Position numbers and translations under genes: made by a program. The notes beneath the pieces are model-generated. The model was not told the origin of the DNA. It did no database searches and saw nothing but the letters and a program-made list of their open reading frames with translations. From SG8-30 sp963710135 (GTDB taxonomy: Bacteria; Pseudomonadota; Gammaproteobacteria; Steroidobacterales; Steroidobacteraceae), in contig CAVPYY010000003.1 of NCBI GenBank assembly GCA_963710135.1, positions 682,001-746,000 on the forward strand: DNA of 64,000 nt. Reading direction: 5' to 3'. Of this stretch, positions 26,708 through 34,941 are shown in pieces. Each line of letters opens with the position of its first letter. Position 1 is the first letter of the stretch.

Positions 26708-29158
26708 ATGTTGTCCTTGAGGGAGTACAGGGGAAAGCTGGCGACCATCACAGCGGTAGCCATGCTGGCGGCCGGTTTTGCCGGTTGCTCTGGCGATAAC
26801 GGCGCGGACGGTCCAGCGGGGCCAGCGGGGCCTGCAGGCCCGACCGGGCCGACAGGTCCGGCGGGGCCGCCGGCACCACCACCGCCGGGACCCGTTGGTT
26901 CGGCTACCGGTGACCTCACCGGAACCGTCACCGATGTGAGCATCACGAACAACAGCGCGCTCGTCACCGTGACGTTCGACCTCAAGGACGCCGCCGGCCT
27001 GGCGGTCGTAGGCGCCGAGGCGAAGAACTTCGAGTTCCAGATCGCCAAACTGGTTGATGCCAACGACACGCGTCCCGCCTACTGGCAGAGCTACGTAAAC
27101 CGCTCGAACCTCGAAGACGGCGGCATCGCCGTGCTCGCCGGTGGCGCGGAGCGCGGCAAGCCAACGGCGACCGCTACGCCCGGCAGGTACACCTACACGT
27201 TCTGCACCGACCTGGACGCCGTGAAGGACTTCCAGTACTACGGCAGCGGTCTCGAGCCCGCCGGTTCGTGCTCCAGCTCCGCCGTCGGCAACGGTGGCGC
27301 GATCGCGGGCGCGTTCTGGGACAGCTTCAAGACGACCCTTGACCTGGACTACGACCCCAACGCGGTGACCCGCATCGCGATTCTCGGCCGCGACGGCGCG
27401 ATCGTGAATGTGGTCAGTGACTTCGTGCCGGCGACGCTGCCGGCCCTCCAGGCCGCCACGGCCAACGAGGTGATCACCGACGAGTCCTGCGGCGCCTGCC
27501 ATGCCGAGAACTCGGCCGACCGCGGCAAGCTGCTGTTCGGCAACAAGGGCAGCGGCCACCTCGGCCGCCGCTACAAGATCGAGGTCTGCACGGCGTGCCA
27601 CAACGCGACGAGCTTCGACTCCGAGTACTCCACGGTGGACAATTGGGTCACGATCGACCTCAAGGTGCTGGTCCATAAGCTGCACGCCAATGTCAGCTAC
27701 CCGCTGTTCAGCGAGGAGATCACCTACCCGCAGGGGAGCGAGAACTGCCGTACCTGCCACGACAACGCCCGCATCACGCAGCCCGCGAACCGTGATCCGG
27801 ACAACGCGATGGCGTGGATGACCGAGGTCACGCAGCAGGCCTGCAACACCTGCCACGCAGTCGACTTCACCAATCACTTCGGCAACCAGCCGGACAACGT
27901 GCAGTGCGGCGTCTGCCACGGCCCGACCCGCTCGCTGCCGGTCACTGCGGCGCATGCGAACCCGTACTCGACGCCAAACAATCCGGAGCTACCGGCAGGC
28001 GTCGGTGCGCTCGAGTACCAGATCGCGTCCGTGACGGTCGATGCGGCCAACCAGCCGATCGTCCGGTTCCGCGTGCTGCTCGACGGCGCGCCGCTCAACC
28101 TCGCAGCGCTGCCTGCCGGCATGGCCTTCGGCGGCGGCACGAGCCCTGGCTTCAAGATTGCCTGGAGTGCATCGGACACGCTGCCGAACGGCTCCGTCAT
28201 CGCGCAGCCGGTGGACTTCAACAACGTCGGTGGCACGGGCCGCGGGTTCTTTGGCCTGGGCAATGACCCATACGCGAGCTACGGCTTCTCGAAGGTGGAC
28301 CAGCCGTTCACCGTCGGCCTCAGCGGCATCGTCGCTTCGCTGGGCGCACCGGATGCGGATGGGTATTACACGACGGTCGCGGGCATCAGCCCGACGTCAC
28401 CAGTCGCCTTCCCGGCGGGCGCGAGCCTGCGTGCGGTGGCCATCGAGAGCTACTTCACCTTCAATGCGGGGACGATGAGCTCTGTCAACGTGGCCGGTGA
28501 TGCGGTCGTCAAGGCCGTCGCAGGCGAGGAACGTCGCTCGCTGGTCGACATTGATACCTGCAACACCTGCCACGAGGGCATCGGCTTCCACAGCAACAGT
28601 GGCCGCCGCAACAACCCCGACCACTGCGTGATGTGCCACAACCCCGAGCTCGCGACGAGCAACACCTTCGCCGGCTTCGTCGAGGGTACGGGTGGCGCGT
28701 TCTCGCTGACGCCGGTCGCCGGCTTCACCGAGGTGGCGCAGAAGTCGAACAACCTGAAGGACATGCTGCACTCGATCCACGGGGCGGCGGTCCGCGAGGC
28801 GCCGTTCAACTTCATCCGCGGCACGCTGGCCGGTGGCAGTGGCAACGGCCTGCATGCCTATGCCGAGGTTACCTACCCGGCGCAGGTGGCCGACTGCGGC
28901 GCCTGCCACACGACCGCGAGCACCTATGACGCGGTGATCGACGAGGATGCGCTGCCGAGCGTCATCGCCCTCGTCCCGGGTGGATCGGAGACCAAGCTGC
29001 CGCCGACGACGGCCGCCTGCTGGTCCTGCCACGACGGCACGCTGGCGACTGAGCACATGAAGCAGAACTCCGGCGACTTCGTCGGTGTCGAGACCTGCGT
29101 GCTGTGCCATGGCCCCGGCAGGTCGGTTGATGTCAGCGCCGCGCACGGTGGTGAATAG
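26708..29158 (+). CDS. Decaheme OmcA/MtrC-family outer-surface lipoprotein, paralogue 3 (divergent)
   Basis: 816 residues from ATG 26708, preceded by GGGAGAGC. Lipobox AGFAGC, then a collagen-like run GPAGPAGPAGPTGPTGPAG ending in a proline tract. Ten CxxCH motifs: CGACH (about residue 261), CTACH, CRTCH, CNTCH, CGVCH (about 400), then CNTCH (about 618), CVMCH, CGACH, CWSCH, CVLCH (about 798). Outside the anchor and the hemes it is unlike the other three: the first beta domain contains an extra block with PAGSCSSSAVGNGGAIAG, and the C-terminus ends SAAHGGE instead of the long KIDQFVDN tail. It may have a different electron partner or terminal acceptor. Confidence 0.9.
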   Translation: MLSLREYRGKLATITAVAMLAAGFAGCSGDNGADGPAGPAGPAGPTGPTGPAGPPAPPPPGPVGSATGDLTGTVTDVSITNNSALVTVTFDLKDAAGLAVVGAEAKNFEFQIAKLVDANDTRPAYWQSYVNRSNLEDGGIAVLAGGAERGKPTATATPGRYTYTFCTDLDAVKDFQYYGSGLEPAGSCSSSAVGNGGAIAGAFWDSFKTTLDLDYDPNAVTRIAILGRDGAIVNVVSDFVPATLPALQAATANEVITDESCGACHAENSADRGKLLFGNKGSGHLGRRYKIEVCTACHNATSFDSEYSTVDNWVTIDLKVLVHKLHANVSYPLFSEEITYPQGSENCRTCHDNARITQPANRDPDNAMAWMTEVTQQACNTCHAVDFTNHFGNQPDNVQCGVCHGPTRSLPVTAAHANPYSTPNNPELPAGVGALEYQIASVTVDAANQPIVRFRVLLDGAPLNLAALPAGMAFGGGTSPGFKIAWSASDTLPNGSVIAQPVDFNNVGGTGRGFFGLGNDPYASYGFSKVDQPFTVGLSGIVASLGAPDADGYYTTVAGISPTSPVAFPAGASLRAVAIESYFTFNAGTMSSVNVAGDAVVKAVAGEERRSLVDIDTCNTCHEGIGFHSNSGRRNNPDHCVMCHNPELATSNTFAGFVEGTGGAFSLTPVAGFTEVAQKSNNLKDMLHSIHGAAVREAPFNFIRGTLAGGSGNGLHAYAEVTYPAQVADCGACHTTASTYDAVIDEDALPSVIALVPGGSETKLPPTTAACWSCHDGTLATEHMKQNSGDFVGVETCVLCHGPGRSVDVSAAHGGE

Positions 29159-29182
29159 GCGGTGAACACGGGAGGATGAAAC

Positions 29183-29208
29183 CCGGCGGGGAGTTGTGTC
29201 CCCGCCGG
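29183..29208 (+). repeat. Conserved hairpin after paralogue 3
   Basis: Perfect 10-bp stem CCGGCGGGGA and TCCCCGCCGG with loop GTTGTG. It is the third copy of the post-cytochrome hairpin, kept although paralogue 3 itself is divergent. Confidence 0.75.
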
Positions 29209-29226
29209 ATTCCTCCGGAACTACGG

Positions 29227-29244
29227 GGCGCCCGCAAGGGCGCC
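29227..29244 (+). terminator. Weak terminator-like hairpin after paralogue 3
   Basis: GGCGCCC, loop GCAA, GGGCGCC in the same place as the terminators after paralogues 1 and 2, but followed by TCGCTTTA without a T-run, so termination is probably weak. Confidence 0.45.
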
Positions 29245-29437
29245 TCGCTTTATGTGGGCCTGTGTGCGCTGCAGCAAGAAGCCGCCGCCGCTATTGGCAC
29301 TTGTACCTATGCCCGGCAACGCAAGCCCTTATTCAATCGGGGTGTTGACTGCCCTACCGTCGATACCTGATAGGCCGGAGCCGGCAGCGCGGGAGTGCTG
29401 CGAGCAGGCCCGGCCCGCTGACAGGGGAGAGACCGTC

Positions 29438-31711
29438 ATGCTGTTCGGCAGGGAAGTATTCGGAAAACTGGCCACGATTGCCGTGGCCATCATGTTGACC
29501 GCTGGATTCGCCGGTTGTTCCGGTGATGACGGCAGCGACGGTGCTGCAGGACCCGCGGGTCCAGCCGGCCCCGCCGGTCCAGCCGGTCCTCCGGGACCCC
29601 CAGCGCCGGGCGCCGCGGCGCCGAATGTCAGCACCGCGGACGTCATTCTCCCATCCATCACCGGTGTGAGCATTGCATCGCCGCCGGTGCTGTCGTTCAC
29701 GCTGGCTGACTCCAGCGGCAACCTGCTGCAAGGCCTGCAGCCGGGCGACCTGCGCCTGATCATCACCAAGCTGGTGCCAGGTACAGCCGGCGGCTCGAGC
29801 GCCTGGCAGTCGTACATCAATGTGACCCGCAGCCCCTCGCCGGGCTTCGACGGCACGGAAGCAGTGCAGCAGGCGACTACCGAGACGGCGACGGCCGGGA
29901 CCTTCACCGACAACGGCGACGGTACCTACACGTACCAGTTCTCCTTCGACATTGCGACAGTCGCGGGCGTCTCCTACGACCCGACGCTGACCCATCGCGT
30001 CTGCATGCAGATCGGCGGCAGCGTGCCGGTCGACAACAACGCCTGCTACGACTGGCAGCCCTCGACGGGCGCCACCACGAACCTGTTCACGCGCGAAATC
30101 GTCGACAACGACACCTGCAACGCCTGCCACGACGGCCTGGCGTTCCACGGTGGTGGGCGGCGCGACACGCAGTACTGCGTGACCTGCCACAACCCGGGCA
30201 GCATCGACCCGGAGAGCACGAATACCGTCGACATGGCAGCGATGATCCACAACATCCACGCCGGTGCGGAAGGTGGGCGGCTGCCGTACTACATCGTTGG
30301 CTACCGCAGCACCGTGTACGACTATTCGAACATCGAGTGGTCGCAGGACATCAGGAACTGCCAGACCTGTCATGAGGAGAGCGACACCGACACGCCGGAT
30401 GCGAGCAACTGGCGCGAGACCATCAACGCGGCGTCCTGCGGCACTTGCCATCACAGCGACGTGAACTTCGAGACGGGCGTCGGCCACGGCAACGTGGGTG
30501 CGGCGACCGATGACCAGTGCGCGCTGTGCCACGGTCCGAACTCGACGCTGTTCCCGGCTCTGAAGGTCGAAGTGGCCCACAGGATCCCGACCATCGAGGA
30601 AGGCAAGAAGTACGAGTTCAACGTGCTGTCGGTGTCCAACACGGCGCCCGGCCAGACGCCGTCCGTGACCTTCTCGGTCACCGACCCGACCAACGGCGAC
30701 GCGCCGTACAACATCCAGTCGGATGCGCCGTTCACCGTGTGTGCCGGTGGCGCGAGCCGCCTGGCGGTGCTGCTCGGCTGGAGCACGGCCGACTACACCA
30801 ACGCCGGCACGGGCGCGAGCCCGGCGCAGCCGGTCAGCCTGAACCCGCTGACTGCCTGCGGTGGCTCGTCGGTGGCGAACGGCGACGGAACGTTCACCGT
30901 CACCTCCGCGGTGCCGGTGCCGGCCACTCAGACGGGTACGCTGATCGCCGCCCTGGAAGGCCACCCGGCCGTCGACGTCGATCCGAACGTGGCCGGTGCG
31001 GAGCGCATCGCAGTCAAGAACGACTGGCTGTATGGGGCCATCACGGGCAGCGTGGTGCCGCGTCGGCAGCAGGTGCTGATCGAGAAGTGCGACGAATGCC
31101 ATAGCCAGCTTTCGCTGCACGGCAACAACCGCACCGACGCGCCCGAAGTCTGCGTTACCTGCCACAATCCTGGTGCAACAGATATCAGCCGCCGCGCGGG
31201 CGGGTGCCTGACCAACCTGGGACCGGACGACGCCTCGATCGACATGAAGTACATGATCCATGCGATTCATGCTTCGGGTGCGACCGGGGTGCCGTACGAG
31301 GTCTGCGGCTTCGGCAACAGCACCAACGTGTTCGACATCATCTACGTTGGCAAGCTGAACAACTGTGAAGGCTGCCATGCGACCGACGGCTACTATCCGG
31401 TCGATTCGACCAAGGTGCTCGGCACCACGGTCGACGCGAACGGCGCAGGGTTCTTCGATGACGCGGTGACCTCGCCGAATGCGGCGGTCTGCACCACCTG
31501 TCACACCAGTGGCACGGCGCGCGCGCACATCGACCAGAACGGCGGCTACTTCGAGCAGATTCAGGTCAAGAACGACGCGACCGGCCAGATGATCCCGGGC
31601 GGCGATATCGAGACTTGTGCGCTCTGCCACGGACCGGGCAAGAGTGTCGACCTGCGCGAAGCGCACGGCATTGGGGCCTTCGAGGTCTTCAACGTCCGCG
31701 ACAACGACTGA
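29438..31711 (+). CDS. Decaheme OmcA/MtrC-family outer-surface lipoprotein, paralogue 4
   Basis: 757 residues from ATG 29438, preceded by GGGGAGAG. The lipobox AGFAGC is followed by GDDGSDG and a collagen-like run GPAGPAGPAGPAGPPGPP. Ten CxxCH motifs: CNACH (about residue 227), CVTCH, CQTCH, CGTCH followed by another histidine, CALCH (about 361), then CDECH (about 551), CVTCH, CEGCH, CTTCH, CALCH (about 728). Overall closest to paralogues 1 and 2 in the first half and more diverged in the second, with extra cysteines (VCMQIGG, NACYDW, TVCAGG, TACGG, EVCGFG) that could form disulfides. It lies 102 bp before the MtrA-like gene with only the conserved hairpin between, so it may share their transcript. 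Confidence 0.92.
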   Translation: MLFGREVFGKLATIAVAIMLTAGFAGCSGDDGSDGAAGPAGPAGPAGPAGPPGPPAPGAAAPNVSTADVILPSITGVSIASPPVLSFTLADSSGNLLQGLQPGDLRLIITKLVPGTAGGSSAWQSYINVTRSPSPGFDGTEAVQQATTETATAGTFTDNGDGTYTYQFSFDIATVAGVSYDPTLTHRVCMQIGGSVPVDNNACYDWQPSTGATTNLFTREIVDNDTCNACHDGLAFHGGGRRDTQYCVTCHNPGSIDPESTNTVDMAAMIHNIHAGAEGGRLPYYIVGYRSTVYDYSNIEWSQDIRNCQTCHEESDTDTPDASNWRETINAASCGTCHHSDVNFETGVGHGNVGAATDDQCALCHGPNSTLFPALKVEVAHRIPTIEEGKKYEFNVLSVSNTAPGQTPSVTFSVTDPTNGDAPYNIQSDAPFTVCAGGASRLAVLLGWSTADYTNAGTGASPAQPVSLNPLTACGGSSVANGDGTFTVTSAVPVPATQTGTLIAALEGHPAVDVDPNVAGAERIAVKNDWLYGAITGSVVPRRQQVLIEKCDECHSQLSLHGNNRTDAPEVCVTCHNPGATDISRRAGGCLTNLGPDDASIDMKYMIHAIHASGATGVPYEVCGFGNSTNVFDIIYVGKLNNCEGCHATDGYYPVDSTKVLGTTVDANGAGFFDDAVTSPNAAVCTTCHTSGTARAHIDQNGGYFEQIQVKNDATGQMIPGGDIETCALCHGPGKSVDLREAHGIGAFEVFNVRDND

Positions 31712-31718
31712 GCCGGCC

Positions 31719-31744
31719 GGGCGGCGGGGAAATCCCCGCCGCCC
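31719..31744 (+). repeat. Conserved hairpin after paralogue 4
   Basis: GGGCGGCGGGGA, loop AA, TCCCCGCCGCCC: the fourth and tightest copy of the post-cytochrome hairpin. No terminator-like stem with T-run follows, which fits read-through into the mtrA-like gene. Confidence 0.75.
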
Positions 31745-31813
31745 CGTCCGCGGTTCGATGACGATGAGCGGCCGGCTTCACGCCGGCCGCAGTCGTGTCA
31801 ATGAGGAAGAGGC

Positions 31814-32755
31814 ATGATGAACAAAAGGACCTGGCTCGGCACGTTGCTGGCATTCGGCGCCGCCGCTGCGCTCAGCAGCGGAACCGCACTGGCCGAGGAC
31901 GAGGAGGCCGCGGCCTACAGCAAGAACGGCGCGGACACCTGCCTGCGCTGTCACGGCGACGACATGGCGGTCATGGGCATCTTCCGTTCTGCTCACGCCC
32001 AGCCCAACAATCCGCGTTCACCATTCGGTCACGGGCAGCTGCAGTGCGAGTCCTGCCACGGTCCCGGCGGGGCCCACACCAAGCGCCCGAAGAAGGGCGA
32101 GGAGCGTGCGCCGGTCATCCAGTTCGGCCGTGACAAGGTCACCCCGGTGCGCGAGCAGAACGCCATGTGTACCGGCTGCCACAACGCCGACACCGGCAGC
32201 TGGCACGCCTCCGCGCATGACGCGAACGACGTGGGCTGCGCGGACTGCCACAACAGCCACGAGCCACGCGATCCGGTGCTGGCGAAAGCCACACAGGCCG
32301 AGGTCTGCGGCACCTGCCACCAGGTGCAGAAGGCGAACATGCTGCTGCCGTTCTCGCACCCGCTGCGGGACGGCCAGATGGACTGCACGTCCTGCCACGC
32401 GCCGCACGGCTCACAAAGCCAGGCGTCCCTCAACAAGGACACGGTCAACGACACCTGCTACCAGTGCCATGCCGAACAGCGCGGCCCGTTCCTGTGGGAG
32501 CATCAGCCGGTCAGCGAAGACTGCGGCCTGTGCCATAAGCCACACGGTTCGGTACAACCCGGCATGGTCACCCAGCGCTCGCCGTTCCTGTGCCAGCAGT
32601 GCCACGGCCAGCAGGGGCATCCCTCCGTGCCGGGGCTGCCGGCCGGCCTGCCGGGCGGCACCGTGAACATCTCACTGCTTGCCGGCGGCTGCGCCAACTG
32701 CCACTCGCAGGTGCACGGTTCGAACCATCCCTCTGGCTCCAAGCTGATGCGCTGA
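31814..32755 (+). CDS. mtrA: Periplasmic decaheme cytochrome c, MtrA/DmsE/PioA family
   Basis: Predicted to sit inside the MtrB barrel and pass electrons between periplasm and cell surface. 313 residues with a cleavable signal ending about residue 27 (SSGTALA). Ten CxxCH motifs spaced through the mature protein: CLRCH, CESCH, CTGCH, CADCH, CGTCH, CTSCH, CYQCH, CGLCH, CQQCH, CANCH. Repeated H-x-P-H-G or HNSHEP elements follow the even hemes, and the length and heme number match Shewanella MtrA and DmsE. GAGGAAGAGG precedes the ATG. The next gene, the mtrB-like barrel, starts 21 bases later. Confidence 0.93.
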   Translation: MMNKRTWLGTLLAFGAAAALSSGTALAEDEEAAAYSKNGADTCLRCHGDDMAVMGIFRSAHAQPNNPRSPFGHGQLQCESCHGPGGAHTKRPKKGEERAPVIQFGRDKVTPVREQNAMCTGCHNADTGSWHASAHDANDVGCADCHNSHEPRDPVLAKATQAEVCGTCHQVQKANMLLPFSHPLRDGQMDCTSCHAPHGSQSQASLNKDTVNDTCYQCHAEQRGPFLWEHQPVSEDCGLCHKPHGSVQPGMVTQRSPFLCQQCHGQQGHPSVPGLPAGLPGGTVNISLLAGGCANCHSQVHGSNHPSGSKLMR

Positions 32756-32776
32756 GTGGACGGGAGGACACCACAC

Positions 32777-34906
32777 ATGAACAAGCCAAACATCCTGCTC
32801 ACCAGTGCCGTTGCCAGCCTGCTAACCGCGGCCCAGGCGGGCGCTGCCGCGCCGGCGGGCGTCGACACCTCCGAGTGGAAGTGCGAATCCTGCCCGTTCC
32901 AGACCACCTACGAGGCGGACTCCGACGTCGGCGTGCTGTATGTCGACGAGGACTCCGCCCGTTACGGCCGCTACAACGGCCTCGACGAGAAGGGCGTCTA
33001 TGCCGACGTCAATGCCTACGGCGGCAGCCGCTCGGAATCCGGCGTCCACTATTCCTACGACCTGATCGACCTCGGGCTCGATACCCGTGAGGCAGAGCTC
33101 TCCTTCGGCAAGGAAGGCACGATCGAAGGGCGTCTGTCCTACGACGGGCTCGTGCATCGCGTCTGGGACACGACGGTGACGCCGTTCAGTCTCTCCGGTG
33201 GCGACACCCTGACGCTGCCGTCGGGCTGGGTCCGCTCCGCGACGACTGCGGGCATGACCGCGCTGTCGGGCTCGCTGTCACCGATCAACATCGGCACCGA
33301 GAGAAGGACCCTTGGCGCCGGACTCAAGTACCTGCTCGGCACCCAGCTCGAGTTCTTCGCGGACTACAGCCGCCAGGAGATCGAGGGCAACCGGCTCAAT
33401 ACGGCCAGCTTCCTCATCCAGGCACTGGAGTACGCGGAGCCAGTCGACGCCGCGCACGACCAGATCGAGATCGGCGCCATGTATCGCTTCGGGCAGGGCT
33501 ACGCGCGCCTGTCATACTACGCGTCGGACTACGACAACGCGCTGTCGTCGATCACCTTCGACAACCCGTACGTTCCGATCGCGGTCGACACCGTCACGGG
33601 CCGCAAGGCGCTCGCACCCGACAACAAGGCCGATCTGATCTCGCTCGACGGCAATTTCCTGCTGCCGTGGTGGGATGGCGTGCTGAGCTACCGCGTTGCG
33701 GAGGGCTCGATGAAGCAGGACCAGACGTTCCTGCCGCTGTCGACCAGCGCCGCGCTCAACGCGACGGGAGTCATCCCGCGCGGCAATCTCGGCGGCGACG
33801 TCAGCACCAGCCGCTATCGCGCCAGCCTGTCGCTCCGCCCCCATCCGCGCCTGCGCGGACGGGTGAGCTACCGCTATGACGAGCGCGACGACGGCACCGC
33901 TGTCTACACCGCGCCCTATGTCGCGACCGACTCCGCCCCGGCCGGGCCGGACACCGCGCTGCGCTTCGGCTACGAACGCACGCAGCTCGATGCCTTCGGC
34001 GAAGTGAAGGTGCTCGACTGGCTCTACGTCGGCGGCGGCATCGACGGCGACGAGATCAAGCGCAGCAACCAGGCGTCCAGCAAGACCGATGAGACGCGCA
34101 CCTACGGGCAGCTGCGCATGCGTCCCTGGGGCACGGTCGAGTTCACCGGGCGCTACGGCGAGTCGCACATCGATGCGGGCACTTATGTGGTCAACCCGCT
34201 GCTGCCGCCCGAGAACCCGCTGCTGCGCAAGTACAATCAGACCAACCGCGATCGCGACTTCGCCGAGGCACGGCTGTCATGGTCGCCGTGGAAGCTGTCC
34301 TTCGCGTTGCAGGGCATCTACAACTTCGACGCCTACCGGTTGTCTGCGCTGGGCCTGAAATCTGGCCGCGACTACCAGTACGCGGGCACCGTCTCGTGGG
34401 CGGTGACCGATGCGGCCTCCGTCTATCTGACCGGCAGCTACCAGAACATCGCGACCGAGCAGGCGGGCTCCGAGTCTTTCGCCGCGACCGCCGCCCCCTG
34501 GACGGTATCGCACGAGGACGAGTTCCAGACGGTGGGCACCGGCGCGGCGTGGCGCGACATCGGCGGCAAGGTCGATCTGATGATCGACTACACCTACGGC
34601 CGTTCCCAGGGCGACATCATCACCGGCGTGTCGTCGCCGGCGGTTGGCGGGGCCTTCCCGCGGCTGAAGACGGAACTCAACTCAGTCCGCCTGAGCGCCA
34701 GCTACGACGTCAATGACCGGCTGAGCGTCGGTGCGGCCTGGACCTGGGAAGACTACAGCTCGAGCGACTGGCAGCTGGCGGGCGTGGAGCCGGCGACGCT
34801 GCCCACGCTGCTCAGCCTGAGCGCCGATCCGTACGACTACTCGGTCAACGTGATCGGCGTGTCGTTCAGCTATCGCTTCGGCAAGCGGTTGCTCGAGGAC
34901 GAGTGA
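32777..34906 (+). CDS. mtrB: Outer-membrane beta-barrel of the MtrB/PioB family
   Basis: Porin sheath for the decaheme MtrA. 709 residues from ATG 32777, preceded by GGGAGG; signal peptide to about residue 25. The mature N-terminus carries a CxxC pair (C36 and C39 in WKCESCPF), a hallmark of the MtrB family. The rest is a repeated pattern of alternating hydrophobic and polar residues with many tyrosines and arginines, as expected for a large 26-28-strand barrel; the last strand is VIGVSFSYRF. The barrel is followed by KRLLEDE instead of ending at the aromatic residue, a small departure from the usual outer-membrane protein C-terminus. Confidence 0.92.
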   Translation: MNKPNILLTSAVASLLTAAQAGAAAPAGVDTSEWKCESCPFQTTYEADSDVGVLYVDEDSARYGRYNGLDEKGVYADVNAYGGSRSESGVHYSYDLIDLGLDTREAELSFGKEGTIEGRLSYDGLVHRVWDTTVTPFSLSGGDTLTLPSGWVRSATTAGMTALSGSLSPINIGTERRTLGAGLKYLLGTQLEFFADYSRQEIEGNRLNTASFLIQALEYAEPVDAAHDQIEIGAMYRFGQGYARLSYYASDYDNALSSITFDNPYVPIAVDTVTGRKALAPDNKADLISLDGNFLLPWWDGVLSYRVAEGSMKQDQTFLPLSTSAALNATGVIPRGNLGGDVSTSRYRASLSLRPHPRLRGRVSYRYDERDDGTAVYTAPYVATDSAPAGPDTALRFGYERTQLDAFGEVKVLDWLYVGGGIDGDEIKRSNQASSKTDETRTYGQLRMRPWGTVEFTGRYGESHIDAGTYVVNPLLPPENPLLRKYNQTNRDRDFAEARLSWSPWKLSFALQGIYNFDAYRLSALGLKSGRDYQYAGTVSWAVTDAASVYLTGSYQNIATEQAGSESFAATAAPWTVSHEDEFQTVGTGAAWRDIGGKVDLMIDYTYGRSQGDIITGVSSPAVGGAFPRLKTELNSVRLSASYDVNDRLSVGAAWTWEDYSSSDWQLAGVEPATLPTLLSLSADPYDYSVNVIGVSFSYRFGKRLLEDE

Positions 34907-34912
34907 GCGAGC

Positions 34913-34938
34913 GCGCCCGCCGCAGCCGCAGCGGGCGC
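34913..34938. terminator. Hairpin between convergent mtrB and prenyltransferase
   Basis: GCGCCCGC and GCGGGCGC flank a ten-base loop in the 35-bp gap between two convergent genes. No clear T-run on either strand; probably a bidirectional terminator by position. Confidence 0.45.
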
Positions 34939-34941
34939 TTC

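Noticed and set aside
23961..29310. Shared word TACCTAC/TACCTAT upstream of paralogues 2, 3 and 4 as an operator
   Set aside because: The word is short and its spacing to the start is equal only for paralogues 2 and 4, which fits leftover duplication; no palindrome or promoter spacing supports an operator.
29290..29315. Sigma-54 promoter around TGGCACTTGTACCTATGC upstream of paralogue 4
   Set aside because: Distance between the GG and GC elements is 13 bases where 10 are required.
29354..31666. 770-codon open frame on the minus strand opposite paralogue 4, and similar ones opposite other cytochromes
   Set aside because: Shadow frame caused by high GC at third positions; the plus-strand gene has ten heme motifs and a lipobox, while the minus-strand translation has no recognisable pattern.
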